Part shown: piece after piece, positions 1 through 7,959 of the stretch | How the letters are laid out: every line of letters begins with the position of its first letter | Position numbering within the stretch: the stretch's first letter is position 1 | NCBI GenBank assembly: GCA_016712715.1 | Contig: JADJQM010000001.1 | Location: 1,073,001-1,137,000, forward strand | Source of the DNA: Rhodospirillaceae bacterium | GTDB taxonomy: Bacteria; Pseudomonadota; Alphaproteobacteria; Dongiales; Dongiaceae | Reading direction: 5' to 3' | DNA length: 64,000 bases | The notes under the pieces: model-generated | What the model saw: the letters and a program-made list of their open reading frames with translations, nothing else | What the model was told of the DNA's origin: nothing | The model's database searches: none | Translations under genes and position numbers: made by a program

Positions 1-379
1 TTTTGGCCTGGATCTTGGGCTCCCAGCCATCGGCGATGAGCTGCTTGCACATGGGGGCGCCGCGCCGGTCCTGCCAGACGATGGCATTGTGCACCGGCTT
101 GCCGGTCTTCCGGTTCCAGACGACCGTGGTTTCGCGCTGGTTGGTAATGCCGATGGCAGCAATGCGTTCGGCCCCCACCTTGGCGATGACGCCCGGGCTC
201 ACCTCGACCGTGGCGCGCCAGATTTCCTCCGGGTCATGCTCGACCCAGCCATCGGCCGGATAGATCTGCGGCAGTTCCTTCTGTACCGTCGCCTGCGGTT
301 CGCCGCGCAGGCTGAAGGCGATGGCGCGCGTGCTGGTGGTGCCCTGGTCGATGGCGAGGATGAGATCCGCTTTGGCCAT
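1..379 (-). CDS. glpK: Glycerol kinase, N-terminal part (cut by window edge)
   Basis: Cytoplasmic FGGY-family kinase that phosphorylates glycerol with ATP to sn-glycerol 3-phosphate. About 126 residues are visible of the roughly 500 usual for the family; the rest lies beyond the left edge. The N-terminus carries the phosphate-binding motif AIDQGTTSTRAI, followed by GITNQRETT and WQDRR, which are typical of glycerol kinase. The start is the ATG at 379, with GGGGGCGA just upstream. It lies 12 bp downstream of upp on the same strand, so the two may be co-transcribed. The C-terminal half is unseen, so glycerol kinase is preferred over other FGGY kinases on N-terminal motifs only. Confidence 0.92.
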   Translation of the reverse strand, partial: MAKADLILAIDQGTTSTRAIAFSLRGEPQATVQKELPQIYPADGWVEHDPEEIWRATVEVSPGVIAKVGAERIAAIGITNQRETTVVWNRKTGKPVHNAIVWQDRRGAPMCKQLIADGWEPKIQAK

Positions 380-391
380 GATGATCGCCCC

Positions 392-1045
392 CTATTTCGT
401 GCCGAAGAGCCGGTCGCCGGCATCGCCGAGGCCGGGCACGATATAGGCCAGCTCGTTGAGATGGGAATCCAGCGCCGCCACGAAGATGGGCACACTTGGG
501 TGCGCCGCCTGGACGACGCGGACGCCTTCGGGGGCTGCCACCAGCGACATCAGGCGGATATTGTCATCGGAAATGCCGCGCTTGTTGAGCGTGTCGATGG
601 CCGCCGCCGCCGAGTGGCCGGTCGCCAGCATCGGGTCGACCAGGATGAAGATGCGGCCCTCGGGCTCCGGCAGCTTCACGAAATATTCAACCGGCCGCTT
701 GGTCTCGTGGTCGCGGTAGAGACCGATATGGCCCATGCGGGCGGCGGGCACCAGTTCCATGAGACCATCCGCCATGCCGAGGCCGGCGCGCAGGATCGGC
801 ACCACGGCGATCTTCTTGCCCATGATCACCGGCGCATCCATTTTCGTGAGCGGCGTTTCGATCTCCTGGGTCGTCATCGGCAGATCGCGCGTGAGCTCGT
901 AGCCCATGAGGAGTGCGATCTCCTTGAGCAACTGGCGGAACAGGGTGGTCGGTGTCGACTTGTCCCGCATCATCGAGAGCTTGTGCTGGATCAGCGGATG
1001 ATCGAGCACGCTCAGCGTCGGGAATTCCTTGAATGTCTTGACCAT
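392..1045 (-). CDS. upp: Uracil phosphoribosyltransferase
   Basis: Cytosolic pyrimidine salvage enzyme: uracil + PRPP gives UMP + pyrophosphate. The 217-residue product has the usual family length. The PRPP-binding loop is visible as ILVDPMLATGHSA, and the N-terminus (VLDHPLIQHKLSMMRD) and the C-terminal GDAGDRLFGTK are characteristic of UPRTases. The frame stays open upstream to 1393, but the ATG at 1045 gives the conserved MVKTFKEFP start and is preceded by GGGAGC. It is followed 12 bp later by glpK; the upstream neighbour is the epimerase on the same strand, so promoter sharing is possible. Confidence 0.96.
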   Translation of the reverse strand: MVKTFKEFPTLSVLDHPLIQHKLSMMRDKSTPTTLFRQLLKEIALLMGYELTRDLPMTTQEIETPLTKMDAPVIMGKKIAVVPILRAGLGMADGLMELVPAARMGHIGLYRDHETKRPVEYFVKLPEPEGRIFILVDPMLATGHSAAAAIDTLNKRGISDDNIRLMSLVAAPEGVRVVQAAHPSVPIFVAALDSHLNELAYIVPGLGDAGDRLFGTK

Positions 1046-1097
1046 GGGCCGCTCCCTATTCCCGTCGCCGGGTTCGTTGCTTCTTGATTGATGCGCG

Positions 1098-2099
1098 TCA
1101 GATGACCTGGAAACCGTGTTTGTAGGGATCGCGATCGTCGATGAAGATGGTGTTGAAGCCGGTGACCCGCGCCCAGCCTTCGATCGACGGCACGATAGCC
1201 GGCTTGTTGCCGACGGTTGCCGCCTGCTCGACCCGGCCCTTGAAGAGCGAACCGATGATGCTCTCATGGACAAAATTGTCGCCGACCTTGAGGCGCCCTT
1301 TGCCGGCAAGCTGCGCCATGCGCGCCGAGGTGCCGGTGCCGCAGGGCGAACGGTCGATCGCCTTGTCGCCATAGAAGACCGCGTTGCGCGCATCGGCGCC
1401 GGCGACGGTGGGCTTGCCTGTCCACAGGATGTGCGAGAGGCCCTGGATGGTGGGGTTCTCGGGATGTTGGAAGGTATAGCGCTCGTTCATCCGGCGGCGG
1501 AGTTCGCGGCTCATCGCAATAAGCTCGCCGGCGGTGAAATCCGCCATGTCGCGATAGCCAGCCTGTGGTTCGACGATGCAATAGAAATTGCCACCATAGG
1601 CTACGTCGACCTTGATGGGCCCGATCTCCGGGCAATCGATCTCCAGCCCCTCGGAATGCAGGAAGCCCGGCACATTGGTGAGACGCACCGATTCGACATA
1701 GTCGCCGACCTGTTCATAGGTCGCGACTACGAGGCCCGCAGGCGTGTCGAGGCGCAGTTCGCCCGGTTTCTTCGGCCGCACCAAACCGTTCTCGATGGCG
1801 ACCGTCACCGTGCCGATGGTGCCATGGCCGCACATCGGCAGGCAGCCCGAGGTCTCGATGAACAGGATGGCAACATCACAATCGGGCCGGGTCGGCGGAT
1901 AGAGGATGCTGCCGGACATCATGTCATGGCCGCGCGGCTCGAACATCAGGCCGGTGCGGATCCAATCGAATTCCTTGAGGAAATGCTGGCGCCGCTCGCT
2001 CATGCTGGCGCCGGTCAATTGCGGTCCGCCCCCCGACACGACCCGCACCGGATTGCCGCATGTATGCGCGTCGATGCAGGAGAAGGTGAATCGGGCCAT
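1098..2099 (-). CDS. 4-hydroxyproline 2-epimerase / proline racemase family
   Basis: Cofactor-independent epimerase of the proline racemase family, 333 residues, cytoplasmic. Both catalytic cysteines are present, in MCGHGTIG (N-terminal half) and SPCGTGTSA (C-terminal half). In this family a Cys/Cys pair marks epimerases/racemases; 3-hydroxyproline dehydratases have Thr or Ser at the second site. Length and sequence favour trans-4-hydroxy-L-proline 2-epimerase, first step of hydroxyproline catabolism, but the substrate is not proven and no other hydroxyproline genes lie nearby. The start is the ATG at 2099 (MARFTFSC), preceded by AAAAGGTTAACC. The gene is divergent from the O-acylation locus. 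Confidence 0.88.
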   Translation of the reverse strand: MARFTFSCIDAHTCGNPVRVVSGGGPQLTGASMSERRQHFLKEFDWIRTGLMFEPRGHDMMSGSILYPPTRPDCDVAILFIETSGCLPMCGHGTIGTVTVAIENGLVRPKKPGELRLDTPAGLVVATYEQVGDYVESVRLTNVPGFLHSEGLEIDCPEIGPIKVDVAYGGNFYCIVEPQAGYRDMADFTAGELIAMSRELRRRMNERYTFQHPENPTIQGLSHILWTGKPTVAGADARNAVFYGDKAIDRSPCGTGTSARMAQLAGKGRLKVGDNFVHESIIGSLFKGRVEQAATVGNKPAIVPSIEGWARVTGFNTIFIDDRDPYKHGFQVI

Positions 2100-2145
2100 G
2101 TGGTTAACCTTTTGATGGGTAAGGAAGTTGTTGGCGCCGCCGGAC

Positions 2146-2174
2146 ATGACAGCGAGCCCGCCAATTGATATAAC
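2146..2174 (+). promoter_or_regulatory. Sigma70-type promoter of first SGNH-like gene
   Basis: ATGACA (2146-2151), a 17-bp spacer and TATAAC (2169-2174) match the housekeeping -35/-10 pattern at 5 of 6 positions each. The same two hexamers with the same 17-bp spacing recur upstream of the next paralogue (3471-3499), followed in both cases by a shared GC-rich CCGGCCCCGGCCTTGG block. Conservation between two copies is the main support; the start site is not proven. Confidence 0.6.
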
Positions 2175-2249
2175 CCGGCCCCGGCCTTGGCAATCTTCAA
2201 CCGACCGAGTCCCATTTGTGATTCGTTGCCGCAGATGACCTGAGAAAAG

Positions 2250-3416
2250 ATGTCTTCAAAGCGTGTCATCAGGTCCTCCGGCCTCAGCTTCCGCCGACAA
2301 TCGCGGGACAGCCACCCTGGTCGCTGGGTGCTGCTTGTAGCACTCCTTGTGCTCATCCCAGGCCTGCTCTGCGGCGCCAGCGCCATCCTTCTGTGGCGGA
2401 GCCAGGAGTTGATGGCGCCGACCCTCGCGGCCGGGCGGCAGGAGACCCATGGCGGTCTCTATGGACCGGCCTCCGATGTCGGCACCTATGCCTACAAGCT
2501 GGAACGATATCGCCTGACGCGGCCCGATATTCTCGTCATCGGCTCGCGGCGGCTGTCCGCCCTGCCCGGCGAAGCTTTCGCGACGACGGTCTACAATGCG
2601 GCAGGGGCCGCTGGCTCGCTCGACCAGCTCACCAGCTTCGTCCGGGCGGCGGTGGCATTGCATCCCCCCAAATCAATTCTGATCGGCCTCGATTTCTGGT
2701 GGTTCCATCCCGATGCGCCGCCGGCCGGCCCGTCGGTTGCTGACGCGCCGAATTTCGCCGCGCATCTCCACAGTCCCGCGCTGTGGCTGCTGACCGGACA
2801 GGTCTCGCCCGGCCACTGGTTTGGTGGACTGCTTCCCGCAAGTGATGAAAGCTTCAGCATCGGCGCCCTGGCGATGTTGAACGGCCAGGGCTGGGACGCC
2901 TATGGACGCTATGATGGTCCCGCGGCCGACAATGACGAGCCAGCCGGCTTGCGCGATGTTCGCGTCGCCCCGTCGCCGGCGGCCCTGGCGCAATTCACCG
3001 ACCTCCTCGCCGAACTCAACGACAAGTCCGTCGAAGTGATCCTGATGGTGCCGCCGATGGCCGCATCGCTCCGCGCATCCCTTGCCAGGGATTCGGAGAA
3101 CCGGCTGGTGCCCCTTTGGCGCGACGCCCTCCGCGCCACGGGCCAGCGCGTGTTCGATTTCGACGATGCCGTCGTCCTGGGGTCGTCCGATTGCGAATTC
3201 GTCGACGATCTTACCGGTGGCGAGGTGACCGATATCCGCGCCCTGGAGGCGATCGCGGGCGCGGGCGGCACGATCCTCAGCCAATCCATTGACCGCGATC
3301 TGGTCACGAGCCTGATTGCCAGCAATATCGGGCACAAGCGCCTTGTCGAGCTGTTGCCAGCGGATGCAGCGCCAGGATCGCTCTACCGCGACAGTGACTG
3401 CGACAAGGCGCGCTGA
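2250..3416 (+). CDS. Membrane-anchored SGNH-like protein, catalytic residues lost (paralogue 1)
   Basis: Member of the AlgX/AlgJ/DltD-like group of membrane-anchored SGNH-fold proteins that assist MBOAT acyltransferases in O-acylating surface glycans. 388 residues: one N-terminal membrane segment (about residues 26-48), the rest presumably periplasmic. It shares GLDFWWF, YKLERYRL and ENRLVPLWRDAL with its neighbour. The nucleophile motif GSSR of the two paralogues is GSRR here (Arg at residue 100), and the DxxH motif is DDLT (Thr at residue 322 in place of His). It is therefore probably not an active transferase; a structural or glycan-binding role is inferred. The start ATG at 2250 has AGAAAAG upstream. 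Confidence 0.75.
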   Translation: MSSKRVIRSSGLSFRRQSRDSHPGRWVLLVALLVLIPGLLCGASAILLWRSQELMAPTLAAGRQETHGGLYGPASDVGTYAYKLERYRLTRPDILVIGSRRLSALPGEAFATTVYNAAGAAGSLDQLTSFVRAAVALHPPKSILIGLDFWWFHPDAPPAGPSVADAPNFAAHLHSPALWLLTGQVSPGHWFGGLLPASDESFSIGALAMLNGQGWDAYGRYDGPAADNDEPAGLRDVRVAPSPAALAQFTDLLAELNDKSVEVILMVPPMAASLRASLARDSENRLVPLWRDALRATGQRVFDFDDAVVLGSSDCEFVDDLTGGEVTDIRALEAIAGAGGTILSQSIDRDLVTSLIASNIGHKRLVELLPADAAPGSLYRDSDCDKAR

Positions 3417-3470
3417 GAAAAACACCAACAGGGCCATGCGGTTAACCATTTTCCGGACATGCGGCGGGGC

Positions 3471-3499
3471 ATGACATCAGGCCAGCCAGTTGGTATAAC
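3471..3499 (+). promoter_or_regulatory. Sigma70-type promoter of second SGNH-like gene
   Basis: ATGACA (3471-3476), 17 bp, TATAAC (3494-3499), then the same GC-rich block as at 2175. It lies 46 bp before the start of the next paralogue. The surrounding 120 bp align with the region upstream of 2250, which shows that gene and promoter were duplicated together. Confidence 0.6.
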
Positions 3500-3544
3500 C
3501 CGGCCCCGGCCTTGGCTATCTCAACCGACTGATTCTGTGCCCGC

Positions 3545-4798
3545 ATGACCCAGGAAAATGTCCTTCCGGATCACGTATCCGACCCTGTGCGCGGCGGTCC
3601 GCGCACGGCGTCCGTCGGACGGCGGCGCACGGCGCGCTACCTGACAATTTTCTTTGTGCCGATCCTGATCGCGGTACTGGTCCTGGCAGCTCTCTACACC
3701 TTCCTCATACGGGTGGAGGAAACGACCGGACCCGTCGCGGCGGCAAGGCTCCAGGATGAGACCGGTACGCTCTATGGACCGGCCCTCGTCTACCGCCCCT
3801 ACGCCTACAAGCTGGAACGCTATCGGCTGAAGACGCCGGATTTCCTGCTGGTCGGTTCGTCCCGCGTCATGCCGTTTGCCGGCGAGGTTTTTTCAGGCTC
3901 GGTCCTCAATGCGGGTGGTGCCGCCAACACCCTGGACCAGGCAGTCGCCTTCACCCGCGCCGCGATCGCCATCCACAAGCCGAAGTCGATCCTGCTCGGG
4001 CTGGATTTCTGGTGGTTCAACCCTAACCGCGATGACGAGATCGATGCCACCGGCACGTTGAGCGACGAGGTCGAGGTTTCCCTGACCCAGTTGATGACGC
4101 CGGTGCAGTGGGTGGCAGACGACGCCATTCACCTCAGCTCGTTCCTGGAAGGATTGTCGCCGTTTCACGCGCTGCCGCAGGGCATCGGGGCGTTTGCCAA
4201 ATTCGGCGGACGCGGCTGGGACGTCTATGGCCGCTATGATTACGGCACGTTGATTGACGGTGGCATGAAAAGCGACGACAGGCAGTTCAAGCGCACCTTG
4301 AAGCGCCTGCAAAGCGCCAGGAAGTCGAGCAAGATGAACGTTCATGTCGCACCGTCCGCGCAAGGACTGCAGCAATTGCGCGACCTGGTGCGGGAGCTGG
4401 AAACACAATCGATCGAAGTGATCCTGCTGGTCCCGCCGCTGGCCGGGCCTGTGCAGGCGGCAATGGACCAGGATGCCGAAAACCGGCTGGTGCCGCTCTG
4501 GCGTGATGCCCTTGGCAGCATCGGTGCGCGCCTGTTCGATTTTTCCGATGCCGGCGCGTTGGGGTCCTCCGATTGCGAATTCGTCGACGGGTTCCATGGC
4601 GGCGAAGTGACCTATCTGCGCATCCTCGATGCCATCGGCAATTTCGGCGGCACCAAGTTCGGGCAGGCGATCGACCGCGACATGGTCACCGGCCTCATTG
4701 CCAGCAATGCCGGCCATGCGCGCTTGCGCGAATTGCGGCCGGGTGACGTGCCGCCCGAAGTCGATTTCCTCGACCTCGGCTGCGACAAGTCTTCGTGA
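3545..4798 (+). CDS. Membrane-anchored SGNH-like O-acyltransferase partner (paralogue 2)
   Basis: 417-residue member of the AlgX/AlgJ-like family, expected to move acyl groups (usually acetyl) onto a polysaccharide in the periplasm together with an MBOAT protein. One N-terminal membrane segment (about residues 31-54) follows a basic cytoplasmic tail. Catalytic residues are visible: Ser106 in VGSSR, and Asp348/His351 in VDGFHGGE. GLDFWWF and the AENRLVPLWRDAL stretch are shared with paralogue 1. It precedes the MBOAT gene by 42 bp and probably shares its transcript. Assignment to a specific glycan is not possible from sequence. Confidence 0.78.
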   Translation: MTQENVLPDHVSDPVRGGPRTASVGRRRTARYLTIFFVPILIAVLVLAALYTFLIRVEETTGPVAAARLQDETGTLYGPALVYRPYAYKLERYRLKTPDFLLVGSSRVMPFAGEVFSGSVLNAGGAANTLDQAVAFTRAAIAIHKPKSILLGLDFWWFNPNRDDEIDATGTLSDEVEVSLTQLMTPVQWVADDAIHLSSFLEGLSPFHALPQGIGAFAKFGGRGWDVYGRYDYGTLIDGGMKSDDRQFKRTLKRLQSARKSSKMNVHVAPSAQGLQQLRDLVRELETQSIEVILLVPPLAGPVQAAMDQDAENRLVPLWRDALGSIGARLFDFSDAGALGSSDCEFVDGFHGGEVTYLRILDAIGNFGGTKFGQAIDRDMVTGLIASNAGHARLRELRPGDVPPEVDFLDLGCDKSS

Positions 4799-4840
4799 CC
4801 GCCTTGAATTCCCTCTCAGCGCCCACACCGAGGCCCTAGC

Positions 4841-6334
4841 ATGCTTTTCAATTCCTACCAGTTCATGTTCGTCTTCCTGCCGGTGACACTGGCGCTGTTT
4901 TTCCTGCTCGGCCGCTTCGCCGCACGCGACATGGCGGTGGGCTTTCTCGCTTTGGCCTCGGTGTTCTTCTATGCCTGGTGGAGCCCGATCTACATCCTCC
5001 TCATCCTGGGCGAGGTGGTGTTCAGCTTCCTGGTCGGCCGTCAGCTGGAGCGGACCGATCTTTCCAATCGGGCGCGGCGGCTCATTCTGACCGCCGCCAT
5101 CGCGCTCATCCTGGTGGTGCTGGGCTATTTCAAATACGTCAATTTCTTCCTGGGCATTGTCAACGACACGGCCGGCACGGATTGGAGTCTCGGCCTCATC
5201 ATCCTGCCGCTCGGCATTTCGTTTCATACCTTCCAGCAGATCGCCTATCTGGTGGATGCCTATCGCCGGTCGGCCAAGCATTACCGGCTGATCGATTTCT
5301 GCCTGTTCGTGACCTTCTTTCCGCAGCTGGTGGCCGGCCCGATCGTGCATCACAACGAGGCCATTCCGCAGATCCGCCAGCCGGGTTTCCTGAAGCCACG
5401 GGCCATCAACATCCTGGTGGGCCTGTCCTTGTTCGGCTTGGGCCTCTTCAAGAAGACGGTGATCGCCGACACGCTGGCGCAGATCGCCAATCCCGCTTTC
5501 GCCGCCGCCCATGCCGGCGCCGACCTCACTTTGGTCGAGGCGTGGATGGGGGCGCTCGCCTACAGCCTGCAACTCTATTTCGATTTCTCGGGCTATTCCG
5601 ACATGGCGATCGGCCTTGCGCGCATGTTCAACATCCGCTTCCCGGCCAATTTCCATTCGCCCTACAAGGCGGTCAACATCGCCGATTTCTGGCGCCGCTG
5701 GCACATGACCCTGTCACGTTTCCTGCGCGACTATCTCTATATCCCGCTGGGCGGCAATCGCCACGGCACGGCGCGGCAGTTGGCCAATCTGCTGCTCACC
5801 ATGCTGCTGGGCGGGTTGTGGCATGGCGCGGGCTGGACCTTCATCATCTGGGGCGCGCTCCACGGCGCGTTCCTGGTGGTGCAGCGCCTGTGGTCGGGCT
5901 TCTGCAAAGGCCGCGGGTTCGCCCTGCCGCGGCCCGTGGGCTGGCTCATCACCATGCTGGTGGTGATGGTGGCCTGGGTCTATTTCAAGGCGGTCGACGT
6001 CGCCACGGCGCATAGCGTGTTGGCTTCCCTGGTGGGCGCCAGCGGCTTCGGCCTGAAGACGCCCAACCTGCCCGATCTGCCGCTGGATGGCTGGCCGGTG
6101 ATCCTGATCGCCGGCCTCATCGCGACGCTCGCCCCCAACAGCACCGAGATCTTCCGCCGTTATGCGCCGACGCTGAAGCTGGTGACGCTGACGCGGCGCC
6201 ATCTCGGGCGCTATGAGCGCTATCTGGAATGGCGCCCGGTGGCCGGATGGGCGCTGGCGGCGGGTCTGGTGACGACGGCCGGCGCCGTCGCCATCCTCGG
6301 CTGGCAATCCGAATTCCTCTATTTCCAGTTCTGA
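4841..6334 (+). CDS. MBOAT-family O-acyltransferase (AlgI/PatA-like)
   Basis: Polytopic inner-membrane acyltransferase that passes acyl groups across the membrane to periplasmic partners for glycan O-acylation. 497 residues, hydrophobic throughout. AlgI-type landmarks are MLFNSYQFMFVFLPV at the N-terminus, FFPQLVAGPIVH (159-170), DFWRRWHMTLSRFLRDYLY (282-300) and the catalytic His328 in GGLWHGAGW. The alginate operon is not present nearby, so alginate is not implied. It sits between SGNH paralogues 2 and 3 (3 bp before paralogue 3), a classic MBOAT + SGNH cassette. The substrate is probably a surface polysaccharide or nonulosonate-bearing glycan, by inference. Confidence 0.9.
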   Translation: MLFNSYQFMFVFLPVTLALFFLLGRFAARDMAVGFLALASVFFYAWWSPIYILLILGEVVFSFLVGRQLERTDLSNRARRLILTAAIALILVVLGYFKYVNFFLGIVNDTAGTDWSLGLIILPLGISFHTFQQIAYLVDAYRRSAKHYRLIDFCLFVTFFPQLVAGPIVHHNEAIPQIRQPGFLKPRAINILVGLSLFGLGLFKKTVIADTLAQIANPAFAAAHAGADLTLVEAWMGALAYSLQLYFDFSGYSDMAIGLARMFNIRFPANFHSPYKAVNIADFWRRWHMTLSRFLRDYLYIPLGGNRHGTARQLANLLLTMLLGGLWHGAGWTFIIWGALHGAFLVVQRLWSGFCKGRGFALPRPVGWLITMLVVMVAWVYFKAVDVATAHSVLASLVGASGFGLKTPNLPDLPLDGWPVILIAGLIATLAPNSTEIFRRYAPTLKLVTLTRRHLGRYERYLEWRPVAGWALAAGLVTTAGAVAILGWQSEFLYFQF

Positions 6335-6337
6335 AAC

Positions 6338-7504
6338 ATGAAAAGAAAAAGCTCATATCTTCGCTACGCCCTGCTGTTCGCAATCCCGCTGGGAATTGCC
6401 TTCGGACTGCTGGGCATTTCTTACCTCGCCTTGCATCGTGCCGGCGAGACGATCGATCCGATCACCGCCGCCAGCATCCAGCAAGAGCACGATGTCCGCT
6501 ACAGTTCGGGGCTGTTCTATCGGCCGCGCCCCTACAAGATCGAACGCGCGAGGCTTGCCGAGGCCGAGGTCGTGCTGCTGGGTTCGTCACGCGCGATGCA
6601 GTTCATTGCCGATCCCTGGCGCAGCAAAGCGATCAATGCCGGCGGCGCCATGCGCGATCTTGAATCCGGTGAGATCTTCGTCAACGCGGTGCTCGAACGC
6701 TATCGTCCCAGGCAAATGATCATCGCCCTGGATTGGTGGTGGCTAAGCGCAACCAGGCGGCCGGATGCACCGACGGACGCTTCGCCGGAGACGCCGCTGA
6801 CACTCCATGAACTGACGCAGCCTGCGGTGTGGCTGTGGAACGGCACGCTGACACCACGGAATCTGTCGACCCTGCTGTTTTCGCCCGAGGATCTGCTGCC
6901 CGGCATCGGCCTGCCCGCCCGCTTCGGCGATGCCGGCTGGGATCCTTTCGGTCATTATGACTACGGCATCAGCCTCACCGAGCAGGCCGGCGGCAGCGAT
7001 GTGGGCTTTGCCGAAACGCTGAAGGATATGGCACGGCAATCGAAGCGCAACGACCGGGCGCCGTGGAACGAATTTTCGGAAGCGAGTTGGCACCGGCTGG
7101 AAGTATTGATCCACAAGCTGCAGGACCATGATGTCGAAGTCATGGTCGTGCTGCCGCCGGTTGCCGGCCCAATTTATGAATGGGTGGCAGAACAGTCGGA
7201 GCCCAATATCGTCAACGAGGTGCGCCGCCGCCTGTCATCGCTGCCGGTCCTCACCTTCGATTTCCACGACCCATCGAGCCTCGGCACCGATCCGTGCGAA
7301 TTTGTCGATGGCATTCACGGCGGCGAAGTGACCTATCTGCGGGTGATCGATGCCATGGCGGCCGACCCCAGCAGCCATCTTGATCAGGCGGTCGATCGCC
7401 CCCTCATCCGCCAATTGATCGATGCCAACAAGGGTCGCGCCACCGTGGCGCGTGAAGGCCGCGCGCCAGAAGCCGATTTCAACAGCCTCGGCTGCCGGAA
7501 ATAG
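6338..7504 (+). CDS. Membrane-anchored SGNH-like O-acyltransferase partner (paralogue 3)
   Basis: 388-residue paralogue of the proteins at 2250 and 3545, more diverged. N-terminal membrane segment about residues 9-32. Ser84 in LLGSSRAM and Asp324/His327 in VDGIHGGEV give an intact SGNH-type set of catalytic residues. The central ALDWWWL corresponds to GLDFWWF in the others. It starts 3 bp after the MBOAT stop, so the two are almost certainly translationally coupled and likely partners. It ends directly against the convergent mscL stop codon. The likely role is periplasmic O-acyl transfer onto a surface glycan. Confidence 0.78.
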   Translation: MKRKSSYLRYALLFAIPLGIAFGLLGISYLALHRAGETIDPITAASIQQEHDVRYSSGLFYRPRPYKIERARLAEAEVVLLGSSRAMQFIADPWRSKAINAGGAMRDLESGEIFVNAVLERYRPRQMIIALDWWWLSATRRPDAPTDASPETPLTLHELTQPAVWLWNGTLTPRNLSTLLFSPEDLLPGIGLPARFGDAGWDPFGHYDYGISLTEQAGGSDVGFAETLKDMARQSKRNDRAPWNEFSEASWHRLEVLIHKLQDHDVEVMVVLPPVAGPIYEWVAEQSEPNIVNEVRRRLSSLPVLTFDFHDPSSLGTDPCEFVDGIHGGEVTYLRVIDAMAADPSSHLDQAVDRPLIRQLIDANKGRATVAREGRAPEADFNSLGCRK

Positions 7505-7918
7505 TCAGCGGCTGCTCTTCAAGAGGTCGCGGATTTCGGCCAGCAGCTTCTCGCTCTCCGAGGGGCCTGGGGCGGGTGCCGCCTCTTCCGCCTTCTTGAA
7601 GCGGTTGATCTGCTTGACCAGCAGGAAGATGGCAAAGGCCACGATCAGGAAATTGATGCAGGCATTGAGGAACAGGCCGTAATTGATCGTGACCACGCCG
7701 GCATCGGTCGCTGCCTTGAGCGTGTCGTAATGTTCGGTGCTCAGCGCGATGAAGAAATTCGAGAAATCGATGCCGCCAAGGATCCAGCCGATGGGCGGCA
7801 TAATGATGTCCTTGACCAGCGAATTGACGATGCCGGTGAAGGCCGCGCCGATGATGATACCGACGGCTAGATCCACCACATTGCCGCGTACGGCAAAATC
7901 CCGGAATTCCTTGAACAT
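7505..7918 (-). CDS. mscL: Large-conductance mechanosensitive channel
   Basis: Homopentameric inner-membrane channel that opens under membrane tension and protects against hypo-osmotic shock. 137 residues, close to the family's usual 130-150. The N-terminus MFKEFRDFAVRGNVVDLAVG is near-canonical; two membrane helices follow, and the C-terminal bundle helix (EKLLAEIRDLLK) is recognisable. An upstream in-frame ATG exists at 7939, but the ATG at 7918 gives the canonical start and has AAGGGGAC at proper spacing. The stop abuts the stop of the convergent SGNH gene with no spacer. Confidence 0.96.
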   Translation of the reverse strand: MFKEFRDFAVRGNVVDLAVGIIIGAAFTGIVNSLVKDIIMPPIGWILGGIDFSNFFIALSTEHYDTLKAATDAGVVTINYGLFLNACINFLIVAFAIFLLVKQINRFKKAEEAAPAPGPSESEKLLAEIRDLLKSSR

Positions 7919-7959
7919 GGCCGTCCCCTTCATCGTCATGTCGAGACCGGCAGGTTAGG

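Noticed and set aside
3893..5704. 603-codon minus-strand frame opposite the SGNH and MBOAT genes
   Set aside because: It spans two real genes on the opposite strand and has antisense-type composition; no domain is recognisable.
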